In this document: positions 7,466-14,863 of the stretch, in pieces | Layout: each line of letters starts with the position of its first letter | Position numbering within the stretch: position 1 is the stretch's first letter | Assembly: GCA_025450095.1 (NCBI GenBank) | Contig: JANWID010000317.1 | Location: forward strand, 1-15,563 | From: Bacteroidia bacterium | Lineage (GTDB): Bacteria > Bacteroidota > Bacteroidia > AKYH767-A > OLB10 | Direction: 5' to 3' | Length of the DNA: 15,563 nucleotides | Translations under genes and position numbers: made by a program | The notes under the pieces: generated by a model | The model's input: only the letters and a program-made list of their open reading frames with translations | Database searches by the model: none | What the model was told of the DNA's origin: nothing

Positions 7466-7487
7466 AAAATTTGCGTATTAATTACGC
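7466..7487 (+). promoter_or_regulatory. Candidate dnaA promoter with overlapping inverted repeat
   Basis: The gap between the nucleotidase and dnaA (7442-7556, 115 bp) begins with a 20-base T-rich tract (7442-7461, a single A). AAAATTTG at 7466-7473 matches TAnnTTTG at seven of eight positions. Directly on it sits a short inverted repeat, GCGTA (7473-7477) and TACGC (7483-7487), with a five-base spacer, so the expected transcription start falls inside the repeat, a usual place for an operator. The remaining leader (~75 bases) is poor in G and T and holds ACCAAC twice, ten bases apart (7522 and 7532). No DnaA box is visible here. Confidence 0.38.
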
Positions 7488-7556
7488 CAGCACGAGTGCC
7501 CGTTAAAATAGTAGAGTAAAAACCAACTAAGACCAACAGCAAGCCAGTTTCAAAGT

Positions 7557-8990
7557 ATGCAAAAAACGCTAGAACAAGTCTGGGATAATTGCCTGCAACT
7601 AATAAAGGACAATGTCAGCCTTCAAAATTATAAAACGTGGTTCGAACCGATCAAACCAATCAGGCTTGAAAACAAAGTACTGACCATTGAAGTTCCCAGC
7701 CAGTTTGTTTATGAATGGTTGGAAGAACATTATCTTGACCTTTTGCGCAAAACCATCCGTCATGAATTAGGACAACAGGCTCGCCTGGAATATTCTATTG
7801 TGATGGAAAACGCTTTTAATAATTCAAAACCCTACACGGTAAAATTTCCCGCGAAGAACAGTAATAATTTAAAGAACCCATCGGTAACTATGCCGCTGGA
7901 TATCGGTACAACGATTCGAAACCCGTTTATTATTCCCGGGTTAAAAAAGCTGGACGTTGATTCCCAACTGAACATTTCATACTCCTTCGAAAATTTTGTG
8001 GAAGGTGATTGTAACCGCCTTGCACGTTCTGCCGGATTTGCTGTTTCCGGAAAACCAGGTGGCACATCGTTTAATCCATTGCTGATTTATGGTGGAGTTG
8101 GACTCGGGAAAACTCACCTGGCGCATGCTATCGGAATTGAAATTAAAAATTCATTCCCGAACAAAACTGTATTGTATGTTCCTTCCGACCGGTTCATGCA
8201 CCAGTTTGTGGATTCAGTGAAAAATAATTCTTCAAACGATTTCATTCATTTTTACCAGATGATCGATGTTCTTATTATCGACGATATCCAGTTTTTCGCC
8301 GGTAAAGAAAGAACACAAGATGTATTCTTCCATATCTTCAATCACCTTCATCAGAATAATAAACAGATTATTCTCACATCCGACAAACCACCGGTTGATT
8401 TACAGGGAATGGAACAAAGACTGCTCAGCAGGTTTAAATGGGGATTGTCGGCCGATCTTCAGATCCCTGACCTGGAAACCCGTATTGCTATCCTGAAAAA
8501 GAAAATGTATGTGGATGGCATTGAACTGCCCAACGAAATTACCGAATATGTTGCCATGAGTATTACCAGCAATGTTCGGGAACTTGAAGGCGCACTTATT
8601 TCCATTATTGCACAATCGTCGCTAAATAAAAAACCAATCACACTGGAACTTGCAAAGCAAATGATCGATAAGTTCGTGAAGAATACCGTTCACGAGATAT
8701 CCATCGATTATATTCAGAAAGTCGTTTGTGATTATTTTGATCTTCCCCTTGAAGTTCTGAAATCGAAGACCAGGAAGCGTGAAGTGGTTCAGGCTCGCCA
8801 GCTTGCCATGTACTTTTCAAAAAGCATGACCAAATCCTCCCTTTCCAATATCGGTATCCATTGCGGTGGAAAAGATCATGCAACTGTACTCCATGCATGC
8901 CGCACGGTGAACAACCTGATGGAAACCGACAAAAAATTTAAAACCTATGTATCCGATATTCAAAAGCGGATACAGGTTCATGAAAAATAA
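7557..8990 (+). CDS. dnaA: Chromosomal replication initiator protein DnaA
   Basis: DnaA binds DnaA boxes at the origin, forms an ATP-dependent filament, melts DNA and recruits the helicase. The 477-residue product shows all four domains. Domain I (~1-80) contains the W-x-x-C-L start and the WFEPIKPI segment. A linker of ~85-140 follows. The AAA+ domain III (~141-355) has Walker A GGVGLGKT (179-186), Walker B LIIDD (239-243), the SRF arginine finger near R292, and sensor II in NVRELEGAL with R341. Domain IV (~386-477) has the helix-turn-helix signature NIGIHCGGKDHATVLHACR (431-449), with cysteine and lysine where many DnaA proteins have F and R (FGGRDH). Length is normal. The ATG gives the expected N-terminus. 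It ends at a hairpin terminator before the phosphatase gene, and has its own upstream leader. Confidence 0.98.
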   Translation: MQKTLEQVWDNCLQLIKDNVSLQNYKTWFEPIKPIRLENKVLTIEVPSQFVYEWLEEHYLDLLRKTIRHELGQQARLEYSIVMENAFNNSKPYTVKFPAKNSNNLKNPSVTMPLDIGTTIRNPFIIPGLKKLDVDSQLNISYSFENFVEGDCNRLARSAGFAVSGKPGGTSFNPLLIYGGVGLGKTHLAHAIGIEIKNSFPNKTVLYVPSDRFMHQFVDSVKNNSSNDFIHFYQMIDVLIIDDIQFFAGKERTQDVFFHIFNHLHQNNKQIILTSDKPPVDLQGMEQRLLSRFKWGLSADLQIPDLETRIAILKKKMYVDGIELPNEITEYVAMSITSNVRELEGALISIIAQSSLNKKPITLELAKQMIDKFVKNTVHEISIDYIQKVVCDYFDLPLEVLKSKTRKREVVQARQLAMYFSKSMTKSSLSNIGIHCGGKDHATVLHACRTVNNLMETDKKFKTYVSDIQKRIQVHEK

Positions 8991-9008
8991 TACGTGAATC
9001 TAACCTTG

Positions 9009-9041
9009 AAGTGAGCCGGCAAATACCTGCTCACTTTTTTT
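9009..9041 (+). terminator. Rho-independent terminator after dnaA (or leader hairpin of the phosphatase gene)
   Basis: An eight-base stem, AAGTGAGC (9009-9016) with GCTCACTT (9029-9036), closes a 12-base loop and is followed by a T-run. It ends only 13 bases before the phosphatase start codon. TAACCTTG at 9001-9008 is a one-mismatch -7 element; if used, it would place the hairpin within the phosphatase transcript rather than after dnaA alone. Confidence 0.8.
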
Positions 9042-9054
9042 ATGCCCGGAATTC

Positions 9055-9531
9055 ATGCGCAAGAAAATCCTGATGGTGTGTTTGGGAAATATCTGCAGGT
9101 CTCCTATAGCTGAAGGAATTATGCAGGCAAAGCTGTTGAATTATGGAATTGACGACATCGTTGATTCCGCCGGCATTCTGTCATATCACATTGGTTGCGC
9201 ACCGGATGATCGCGCAATCGGAATTGCCAGGAAGTATAAAGTGAATATCGACAACCAGCTTGCCCGACAGCTGAAGCCGGCTGATTTTGAGAATTTCGAT
9301 TTTATTTTTGCAATGGATCGTTCCGTCCTGGAATCTGTTTTAAAAGCAGCACAGGGGCCAAAGCAATCAGGAAAAGTGCATCTATTTCTCGGGTATGCCG
9401 GTTATTCCGGCCAGGCAGATGTTCCAGATCCATATTATGAAGGTGGCGTTGCGTTCGACAGGGTTTTCAATTTAATCGACGACGCGTGTGAACGAATCAT
9501 TCGCAAATGGTATCCTGAGGTTTTAAAATGA
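9055..9531 (+). CDS. Low-molecular-weight protein-tyrosine phosphatase
   Basis: This 158-residue cytoplasmic phosphatase has the complete family active site: the P-loop CLGNICRSP with nucleophile C9 and R15 near the N-terminus, and the general acid D125 in DPYYEGG near the C-terminus. Length is typical. Substrates may be phosphotyrosine proteins, or arginine-phosphate proteins as in YwlE; the sequence does not decide. It follows dnaA after a hairpin, and its stop overlaps the methyltransferase start as ATGA. The dnaA-phosphatase-methyltransferase order is, to my knowledge, a recurrent Bacteroidota arrangement. The 13 bases up to and including the ATG are identical to those at the lipoprotein start at 5755. 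Confidence 0.94.
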   Translation: MRKKILMVCLGNICRSPIAEGIMQAKLLNYGIDDIVDSAGILSYHIGCAPDDRAIGIARKYKVNIDNQLARQLKPADFENFDFIFAMDRSVLESVLKAAQGPKQSGKVHLFLGYAGYSGQADVPDPYYEGGVAFDRVFNLIDDACERIIRKWYPEVLK

Positions 9532-10241
9532 TTTCACAACAGCCCGGAACTTTATATCTTGTCCCTGTTTTACTGGGTGATTCCGGCGTATCGGATGTAC
9601 TGCCGGATCATACCTTGAAAGTTACTGCAGGTTTAAAATTTTTTATTGCTGAAAATACAAAATCAGCAAGGCAGTTTCTTAAACAGGTTCCTGGAATTTC
9701 CCCACAACAGGAATTATCGGTTTTGGAAATTGACAAGCATTCGGAACATATCGATTTCAATTATTATTTCGGGCAGCTTCGTAAAGGATCCGATACGGGA
9801 CTGATCAGCGAAGCTGGTATGCCCGCGGTTGCAGACCCGGGAAGCCTGTTTGTTAGAAGAGCCCACCAGGAAGGAATCAGGATTGTTCCGTTAACAGGAC
9901 CATCTTCCCTCCTGCTTGCACTGGCAGCATCGGGTTTAAACGGTCAGGGATTTACTTTTCATGGTTATCTTCCTAAAGAAAAAATGCAACGTATTGAAAA
10001 AATAAAGTTGCTGGAACAACAAGCCAAACGCAATCACCAGACACAGATCTTTATTGAAACTCCTTACCGCAACCAGGCGCTTTTTAATGATCTTTTGCAA
10101 AGTTGCAACCCCGGAACAACACTTTGCATCGCAATGGACCTGACATTGAAAGAGGAAATGATCAAGACAATGACGATCGGTGAATGGAAAAAAACAACAT
10201 TACAGTTTCAACGACAGCAGGCGGTTTTTTTGTTGTTATGA
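9528..10241 (+). CDS. SAM-dependent methyltransferase, RsmI/tetrapyrrole-methylase family
   Basis: The 237-residue product belongs to the tetrapyrrole (corrin/porphyrin) methylase fold, closest in look to RsmI, which 2'-O-methylates 16S rRNA C1402. It starts with GTLYLVPVLLGD, where RsmI has GTLYLVATPIGN. Further on it has the family motif GLISEAGMPAVADPGS (~92-107), followed by VPLTGPSSLLLALAASGL (~125-142) and FHGYLPKEK (~149-157), where RsmI has F-x-G-F-L-P. It is shorter than RsmI (~280) and lacks the C-terminal domain, matching the short Bacteroidota subfamily. Whether it acts on rRNA is inference. Start is the ATGA overlap with the phosphatase gene, implying coupling. It converges on an FKBP gene with only 18 bp between stops and no hairpin that I can see. 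Confidence 0.88.
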   Translation: MISQQPGTLYLVPVLLGDSGVSDVLPDHTLKVTAGLKFFIAENTKSARQFLKQVPGISPQQELSVLEIDKHSEHIDFNYYFGQLRKGSDTGLISEAGMPAVADPGSLFVRRAHQEGIRIVPLTGPSSLLLALAASGLNGQGFTFHGYLPKEKMQRIEKIKLLEQQAKRNHQTQIFIETPYRNQALFNDLLQSCNPGTTLCIAMDLTLKEEMIKTMTIGEWKKTTLQFQRQQAVFLLL

Positions 10242-10259
10242 AATATCGGGGTTGGATCT

Positions 10260-11147
10260 TTAATTCACTCCTTGTTTTTGAATTTGCGGAGTAATTTTTT
10301 TTACATCAACTTCAAACACCAAAGTAGCATATCCGGGAAGCTTTCCATATGGTTTTGCGCCATAACCCAGGTCGGATGGCAGCACCATTTTTCCTACTGA
10401 TCCTTCATTCAGCAAAGGAATACACTCTTCCCAACCCGGAATAACTTTGTTATCACCCAATACAAATGTGAAATTCGATGAAGTATCGAACACCGTTCCA
10501 TCGAGAAGTTTGCCGGTATAGCTGACTGTAACACGATCTCCGATGCGGGGAAAATCACCTGAACCTGACTTTGTCACCAACAAATAAGCACCGTTTTCGG
10601 TAGGCATTACATCCATATTATGATTCCTGAGAAAGGTATCAATCTTCATGAACTCATCCTGGCGCAACATAACATCGTTTGCATTCTGTATGGAATCCAT
10701 TTTAGTTTTTGGAATAATATTTTTCAATTTTACACTGAAAAAAATCTCATTGCCTGGTTTTAAATATGGAGGCAGCACGGAATGAAATGTTTTTTCAAAA
10801 AGAGAATCCGCTGGAATCTTAAAGTGTGCAGAATCTCCCGGGCTCATCATGGCAAAGCCTTCTTCCACTCCACCAATAAATGTTGGTTCCACCAGCTTTA
10901 CTGTAAACGAATCGTTCTTTTGTGATGAATTAAAAAGCGTGGAATCGGAAGGTGTTTTATATATGATCGACATGACCATTATGTCGCCCAATTCAGGTTT
11001 TATTCCGTTGACTGACTTGATAAATTTATACTTTAAACCACTTTCTGTTTTCAGATATCCTTCCTTATCCTTCCTACATGAAAACAGAAAGCATGAAAAA
11101 AATAAAAGCAATGTAAATTTTATACAAAATGTAAATATTGGTTTCAT
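10260..11147 (-). CDS. FKBP-type peptidyl-prolyl isomerase lipoprotein with two FKBP domains
   Basis: The product is 295 residues. The signal peptide ends in lipobox LFSC with C24 lipidated, so it is anchored in the membrane facing the periplasm or outer surface. Two FKBP folds follow. The N-terminal one (~35-145) is degenerate: it has LFNSS where FKBP12 has FDSS and FIGGVEEG where FKBP12 has VIPGWEEG. The C-terminal one (~200-285) keeps every expected active-site residue: the tyrosine in VSYTGKLLDG, F and D in VFDTS, F in FTFVLG, V-I-P-G-W, the tyrosine in LGYGA, and F in LVFEV. I infer that only the second domain is an active isomerase and that the first may bind clients. An upstream TTG at 11150 is possible, but the ATG at 11147 is preferred. 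It is last in a minus-strand run, 9 bp after the single-domain FKBP gene. Confidence 0.93.
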   Translation of the reverse strand: MKPIFTFCIKFTLLLFFSCFLFSCRKDKEGYLKTESGLKYKFIKSVNGIKPELGDIMVMSIIYKTPSDSTLFNSSQKNDSFTVKLVEPTFIGGVEEGFAMMSPGDSAHFKIPADSLFEKTFHSVLPPYLKPGNEIFFSVKLKNIIPKTKMDSIQNANDVMLRQDEFMKIDTFLRNHNMDVMPTENGAYLLVTKSGSGDFPRIGDRVTVSYTGKLLDGTVFDTSSNFTFVLGDNKVIPGWEECIPLLNEGSVGKMVLPSDLGYGAKPYGKLPGYATLVFEVDVKKITPQIQKQGVN

Positions 11148-11156
11148 CAAGGCTTT

Positions 11157-11729
11157 TTATTTCATTGGTTTTACTTCCAGTAATTCAGCATCAATTACGA
11201 GTGTAGCATACTGTTTTATCTGGTCTCCATCGCCTGTCAGGCCATAAGCAAGGTGCGAAGGAACAATGAAAATCGCTTTATCGCCTTCTTCCATTAACGT
11301 AACACCTTCCTGGAGTCCTCCGGCAATTTCAGACTTCCCTACCTGGAATTCAAGCACACCGGAACTGTCGGAGCTGTAAATTACTGAACCATCCAGTAAC
11401 GAAACTTTATAGTTTATCCTTACACTGTCGTCTTTAACTGCTTTCCTGGTACCGGAACCTTCATGGTAGATCTTATATCGCAGTCCGGTTGCAGTTGTAA
11501 TCAGTTCCAGGTTCCTTCTTTCCGCATAGTTATCAATATCCTCAGATTCATCTTTAACAATAGACTGCTGGTTACGGATCAGCTCTTCTTTTCCCACTTC
11601 AGGTTTGGCAGATTTTTTTTTATCCGGCGATTTGCAGGAAACCGGAAGTAAATTTACCATTACTGAAAAAATCATGGTAAGCCAGAATAAGTTTCGGGTG
11701 ATCAATTGCCGTTTCCTCCGTTTAAACAT
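11157..11729 (-). CDS. FKBP-type lipoprotein, GldI-like
   Basis: This 190-residue protein has a very basic start (MFKRRKRQ), a hydrophobic segment, and a lipobox-like LLPVSC with C32, though proline at -3 is unusual. A charged linker (~33-75) leads to one FKBP domain (~85-188). The active site is altered: VIYSSDSS where FKBP12 has VFDSS and EIAGGLQEG where it has VIPGWEEG, so the tryptophan is lost, while FQVG and LAYGL are kept. In Flavobacteriia a lipoprotein of this kind, GldI, takes part in gliding motility and is, as I recall, found beside the DHH phosphoesterase gene, as here. Gliding cannot be inferred from this alone, because no other gld gene is in the window. It lies 13 bp after the DHH gene and 9 bp before the double-FKBP gene, so one operon is likely. 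Confidence 0.88.
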   Translation of the reverse strand: MFKRRKRQLITRNLFWLTMIFSVMVNLLPVSCKSPDKKKSAKPEVGKEELIRNQQSIVKDESEDIDNYAERRNLELITTATGLRYKIYHEGSGTRKAVKDDSVRINYKVSLLDGSVIYSSDSSGVLEFQVGKSEIAGGLQEGVTLMEEGDKAIFIVPSHLAYGLTGDGDQIKQYATLVIDAELLEVKPMK

Positions 11730-11742
11730 TTATTACAAACTG

Positions 11743-12768
11743 TCAGGGGTTTAATTCATTTTTCAAACCGGGCAACAGCGCCAGGAATTTCGAAATGGTA
11801 TTTTCCAGGGAATCTGTTGAACGTCCTCCGGCTGCATTGCGATGTCCGCCTCCTGAAAAATATTTACGTGCCACATCATTAACTGAGAAATCATCTTTCG
11901 ACCGGAATGAAATTTTAATAAGATTATCACGTTCACAGAAAAATGCTGCAAACCGGATCCCCTTTATCCCGAGCGCATAATTTACAACTCCTTCTGTATC
12001 GCCTGACCGGTGATTGAAAGCAATGAGCTCTTCTTTAGAAACGGCTATATAAGCAGTTTTATATTCAGGTAAAACTATCAGCCGGTCTTTGATGCAATGC
12101 CCCAGGAACCGGGTACGCTCGAGCGAAAAGTTATCATACACATTTTCGTGGATCATGAAATTGGATGCACCTGCCCGCATAAGTTCAGCAACAATCATAT
12201 GGGTATCGGCTGTCATGGAAGCAAAACGGAATGAGCCTGTGTCGGTCATGATTCCGGTGTACAGACATTCTGCAATTGTTTTCGAAATATCAGTTATACC
12301 ATTCAATCCGGTTATAAAATAATAGACCAGTTCACAGGTTGAACACGCATCAGGGTATGAAAACGTAATATCACAAAACGATTCAGGTTCCATATGATGA
12401 TCTATGAGAATCTTGAAAGCATTGGAACGGGTAACGGATTCGGAATATTTTTCAAGCCGTGAAGCAGCATTAAAATCAAGACAAAAAATTACAGTTGCAT
12501 TTTCGGTCAGTTGCTTTGACTTTCCGGGATTGTATTCGAAATTTATGACTGTTTCATTTCCCGGCATCCAATACAGGAAATCAGGATAGTCGCTCGGCGT
12601 TATAACAGTGGCCCTGTGTCCATGCTGATTCAGGAAATGACAAAGCGCCAGGGAAGCACCCATAGCATCTCCGTCGGGCTTGTGATGAGTGGTAATTATT
12701 ACCTGTTGTGGAGTTTTGAGGAGTTCCCGGATCTGTTGCATGTGGCCGGGATCGAAATTTGGTATCAT
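11743..12768 (-). CDS. nrnA: DHH-family phosphoesterase, NrnA-like (oligoribonuclease / pAp phosphatase)
   Basis: NrnA-type enzymes degrade very short RNA (nanoRNA) and dephosphorylate pAp in the cytoplasm, standing in for Orn where it is absent. The 341-residue product has the DHH motifs in order: H28-x-x-P-D32-G-D34 near the N-terminus (with AMGAS after), D98 in FCLDFN, D123-H124-H125, and D in GIMTDTGSFRF (~175). The C-terminal DHHA1 domain ends in the nucleic-acid-binding GGGHRNAAGG (~307-316). Length is normal for the family. The start at 12768 leaves a short N-terminal extension before a second methionine at residue 10, and either could be used. It heads a minus-strand run with two FKBP genes and is divergent from ndk. 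Confidence 0.93.
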   Translation of the reverse strand: MIPNFDPGHMQQIRELLKTPQQVIITTHHKPDGDAMGASLALCHFLNQHGHRATVITPSDYPDFLYWMPGNETVINFEYNPGKSKQLTENATVIFCLDFNAASRLEKYSESVTRSNAFKILIDHHMEPESFCDITFSYPDACSTCELVYYFITGLNGITDISKTIAECLYTGIMTDTGSFRFASMTADTHMIVAELMRAGASNFMIHENVYDNFSLERTRFLGHCIKDRLIVLPEYKTAYIAVSKEELIAFNHRSGDTEGVVNYALGIKGIRFAAFFCERDNLIKISFRSKDDFSVNDVARKYFSGGGHRNAAGGRSTDSLENTISKFLALLPGLKNELNP

Positions 12769-12785
12769 TTACATAGGAAACGTTG

Positions 12786-12793
12786 TAAAATTA
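12786..12793 (-). promoter_or_regulatory. Weak candidate -7 element for the nrnA-FKBP run
   Basis: On the minus strand TAATTTTA matches TAnnTTTG at seven of eight positions and would give a leader of about 12 bases to the ATG at 12768. No -33 element is evident. The opposing ndk promoter is 46 bp away. Confidence 0.28.
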
Positions 12794-12838
12794 GTTATTT
12801 GACGGAATTTCATGAATGTGATATTAATAAATACTGCA

Positions 12839-12872
12839 TTTGAATGAGAAAAGATTATTTAAGTTACCTTTG
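12839..12872 (+). promoter_or_regulatory. ndk promoter (Bacteroidota -33/-7 type)
   Basis: TTTG at 12839-12842 and an exact TACCTTTG at 12865-12872 are separated by 22 bases, close to the spacing described for the Bacteroidota primary sigma factor. The transcript would have an A-rich leader of roughly 35 bases before the GTG at 12915, typical of this phylum, which uses A-rich leaders rather than Shine-Dalgarno pairing. Confidence 0.65.
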
Positions 12873-12914
12873 CATTCCGAAAAAAATAATACAAAAAATA
12901 AAAACCTGACAAAA

Positions 12915-13334
12915 GTGGCTTCAAACAGAACCTTTACCATGATAAAGCCCGATGCGGTCGCTAACACTCACATCGGTGCGATACTAGACAAAATTACCGG
13001 TGCCGGTTTTAAAATTATTGCAATGAAATATTTGCGTTTGACTCCGGAATCCGCAGGTTTGTTTTATGAAATACACAAAGCCCGGCCATTTTATAAAGAC
13101 CTAGTGAATTATATGTCGTCAGGCCCAATCGTTGCCGCTATTCTTGAAAAAGATAATGCAGTAGAAGATTTCCGGACTTTAATAGGTGCGACTGATCCTG
13201 CCAAAGCAGCACCAGGCACCATACGGAACCTGTTTGCCAAATCAATTGATGCAAATGCCATTCATGGTTCCGACAGTAATGAGAATGCAGAGATTGAAGG
13301 AGGCTTCTTTTTTTCGCAGCTGGAGCGATTTTGA
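12915..13334 (+). CDS. ndk: Nucleoside diphosphate kinase Ndk
   Basis: Ndk passes the gamma phosphate from ATP to other nucleoside diphosphates, keeping NTP and dNTP pools in balance. The 139-residue product is the standard size. It has [11 protein letters not shown] with K11 at the start, ARPFYKDLV (~57-65) for nucleotide binding, and the phosphohistidine site NAIHGSDS with H117. The frame is open upstream to a TTG at 12840, but that codon lies before the promoter at 12865-12872 and the extra 25 residues (many K and N) do not look like Ndk. I therefore chose the GTG at 12915, which gives (V/M)[11 protein letters not shown] as in relatives. It stands alone between divergent nrnA and convergent dciA, closed by a strong terminator. 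Confidence 0.95.
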   Translation: MASNRTFTMIKPDAVANTHIGAILDKITGAGFKIIAMKYLRLTPESAGLFYEIHKARPFYKDLVNYMSSGPIVAAILEKDNAVEDFRTLIGATDPAKAAPGTIRNLFAKSIDANAIHGSDSNENAEIEGGFFFSQLERF

Positions 13335-13345
13335 AAAATAAACTG

Positions 13346-13376
13346 AAAAGGCTTTCTCACAGGGAAAGCCTTTTTT
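13346..13376. terminator. Bidirectional rho-independent terminator between ndk and dciA
   Basis: An 11-base perfect stem, AAAAGGCTTTC (13346-13356) with GAAAGCCTTTT (13364-13374), closes a seven-base loop. A-runs on the left and T-runs on the right make it work in both directions, which suits its place between the ndk stop at 13334 and the dciA stop at 13376. Confidence 0.92.
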
Positions 13377-13666
13377 CAACGGATCACCACATCTTTAATA
13401 AATTCACCACCCAGCTCTTTATTCATCATTTCCATGATTTTTGTTTTCTGAAAAGAAAGCTCTGTACGTAATGGTGCGGATGTAATGCTTATATGAAGCG
13501 TATCATTCTTGATTTTTAAACCAGAAGTTCTGTTACAGATAGCATTTCCCATCTGACTTTCCCAGGCAGCTTTTACCCTGATTTCATTCAGGCGATCACG
13601 AAGCCGGTAATGATCCAGTAATTGTTCGATCGCTTCTTTCAGACTGCTTTCATTTGATTTTCTCAT
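13376..13666 (-). CDS. dciA: DciA-like protein (DUF721), probable replicative helicase loader/operator
   Basis: DciA is the widespread ancestral factor that helps load DnaB helicase where DnaC or DnaI is absent. The 96-residue product matches the DUF721 pattern: a helical start, AAWESQMGNAICNRTSGLKIKND (the A-W-x-x-x-x-G core at ~34-41), then LHISITSAPLRTELSFQKTKIMEMMNKELG, the usual sheet-helix unit with an L-x-x-E-L segment. It is a minimal form without the long disordered tail seen in some phyla. Its start overlaps the recF stop as ATGA, so it is probably translated with recF, and the shared terminator lies just after its stop. Function is by family assignment. The protein is short, so similarity is weaker than for recF. 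Confidence 0.85.
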   Translation of the reverse strand: MRKSNESSLKEAIEQLLDHYRLRDRLNEIRVKAAWESQMGNAICNRTSGLKIKNDTLHISITSAPLRTELSFQKTKIMEMMNKELGGEFIKDVVIR

Positions 13667-14787
13667 GGCAGTTCTGCAGTTGTAATTTCAGAAACAGAAT
13701 CATTTGTCACATCGAATAGCTTTACCGGAACTTCAATTTCATTGAAAATTTCTGATATCCGGTCACGATGAGAATCGGTGATCAATAACTGGCCAAAGCC
13801 ATCACGACTCACCCACTCCATCAGGCGCTTTACTCTGAGTTCATCAAGCTTATCAAAAATATCATCAAGAAGGATAACAGGTTTGTTAAATCCCTTACTG
13901 ACCAGGTAGCTGAAGTGTGCAAGTTTCAGAGCTACGACAAATGATTTTTGCTGACCCTGGGATGCATATTTTTTAACTGAAAAATTCCGAATCATAAATT
14001 GCAGATCATCTTTATGAATGCCTGTAGTTGTAAACTGCAGATCGATATCTTTTGAACGCGATGACATTAGTAAAGATTCAAATGATTGATGTTGCAATTG
14101 TGATTCATATATGATTTGCGCCGATTCACTTTCGCCGGATATAAAGCTGAATATTTCACGGAACAATGGAAGAAATCCCTCCATAAACATTGTACGAGCC
14201 TGGTAAACCGGGTTTCCATAATGAATCAGTTGTTCATCCCAAACAGACAATGCAGTCCAGTCGATAAACCCGGAAGCAGAAGCTTGCTTTAGCCAGCTGT
14301 TACGTTGTTGCAGTGCCTGGTTATAACAGATCAGGTTTTCGAGATATGTATGATCATATTGTGAAATCAGGCTGTCGATAAATTTTCGTCGCAGTTCGCT
14401 ACCTTCAGTGATCAGATCCTGGTCGGTAGGAGCAATCATCACAACAGGAAACAAACCGATATGATCGCTTAACCTTTCATACTCCACACCGTTACGGCGA
14501 AATTGTTTTTTTTGTCCGCCGCGTACTCCGCAAAAAAGGATTTCACTTTCTCCATTCCGTTCAAACGTACCTTGTATTAAAAACATGTTTTCTCCATGTC
14601 GGATATTTTGTACATCACCCGGATAAAAATAACCCCTTGTCATGGACAGGTAATGAACTGCATCCAATAGATTTGTTTTACCACTTCCATTGAAGCCTGT
14701 AATGCAATTTACACCGGGTGAAAACTCAACAGATATTTCGCCGTAATTTTTATAATTTACAAGGTGCAGGTTACGCAGGAACAACAT
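13663..14787 (-). CDS. recF: DNA replication and repair protein RecF
   Basis: RecF is an SMC-like ATPase that, with RecO and RecR, loads RecA at gapped DNA. The 374-residue product has Walker A GFNGSGKT (31-38) followed by NLLDAVHYLS, an ABC-type signature region SQGQQKSFVVALKLA near 280, and Walker B VILLDDIFDKLDELR near 305. Length is normal and the N-terminus LFLRNLHLVNYKNY matches the family. Downstream it is coupled by ATGA to dciA. Upstream, an exact -7 promoter match ends only four bases before the ATG, so the mRNA may be leaderless or nearly so. It is divergent from the TPR gene across a 229-bp region with DnaA-box-like sites. Confidence 0.97.
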   Translation of the reverse strand: MLFLRNLHLVNYKNYGEISVEFSPGVNCITGFNGSGKTNLLDAVHYLSMTRGYFYPGDVQNIRHGENMFLIQGTFERNGESEILFCGVRGGQKKQFRRNGVEYERLSDHIGLFPVVMIAPTDQDLITEGSELRRKFIDSLISQYDHTYLENLICYNQALQQRNSWLKQASASGFIDWTALSVWDEQLIHYGNPVYQARTMFMEGFLPLFREIFSFISGESESAQIIYESQLQHQSFESLLMSSRSKDIDLQFTTTGIHKDDLQFMIRNFSVKKYASQGQQKSFVVALKLAHFSYLVSKGFNKPVILLDDIFDKLDELRVKRLMEWVSRDGFGQLLITDSHRDRISEIFNEIEVPVKLFDVTNDSVSEITTAELP

Positions 14788-14791
14788 ATTG

Positions 14792-14799
14792 CAAAGTTA
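14792..14799 (-). promoter_or_regulatory. recF: Candidate recF -7 promoter element immediately before the start codon
   Basis: The minus strand reads TAACTTTG, an exact TAnnTTTG match, then four bases, then the recF ATG. A transcript started the usual few bases downstream would begin at or beside the ATG. No TTG -33 element is clear at about 20 bases upstream. Confidence 0.45.
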
Positions 14800-14863
14800 A
14801 CGCTTTCACTTGGCACCTATTGATTTGATCAGGAAATAATAAACCTGCAATCCAGTGATATCC

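Noticed and set aside
10200..10262. Terminator between the convergent methyltransferase and FKBP genes
   Set aside because: There are T-runs at 10225-10231 but I could not pair a stem next to them in either direction.
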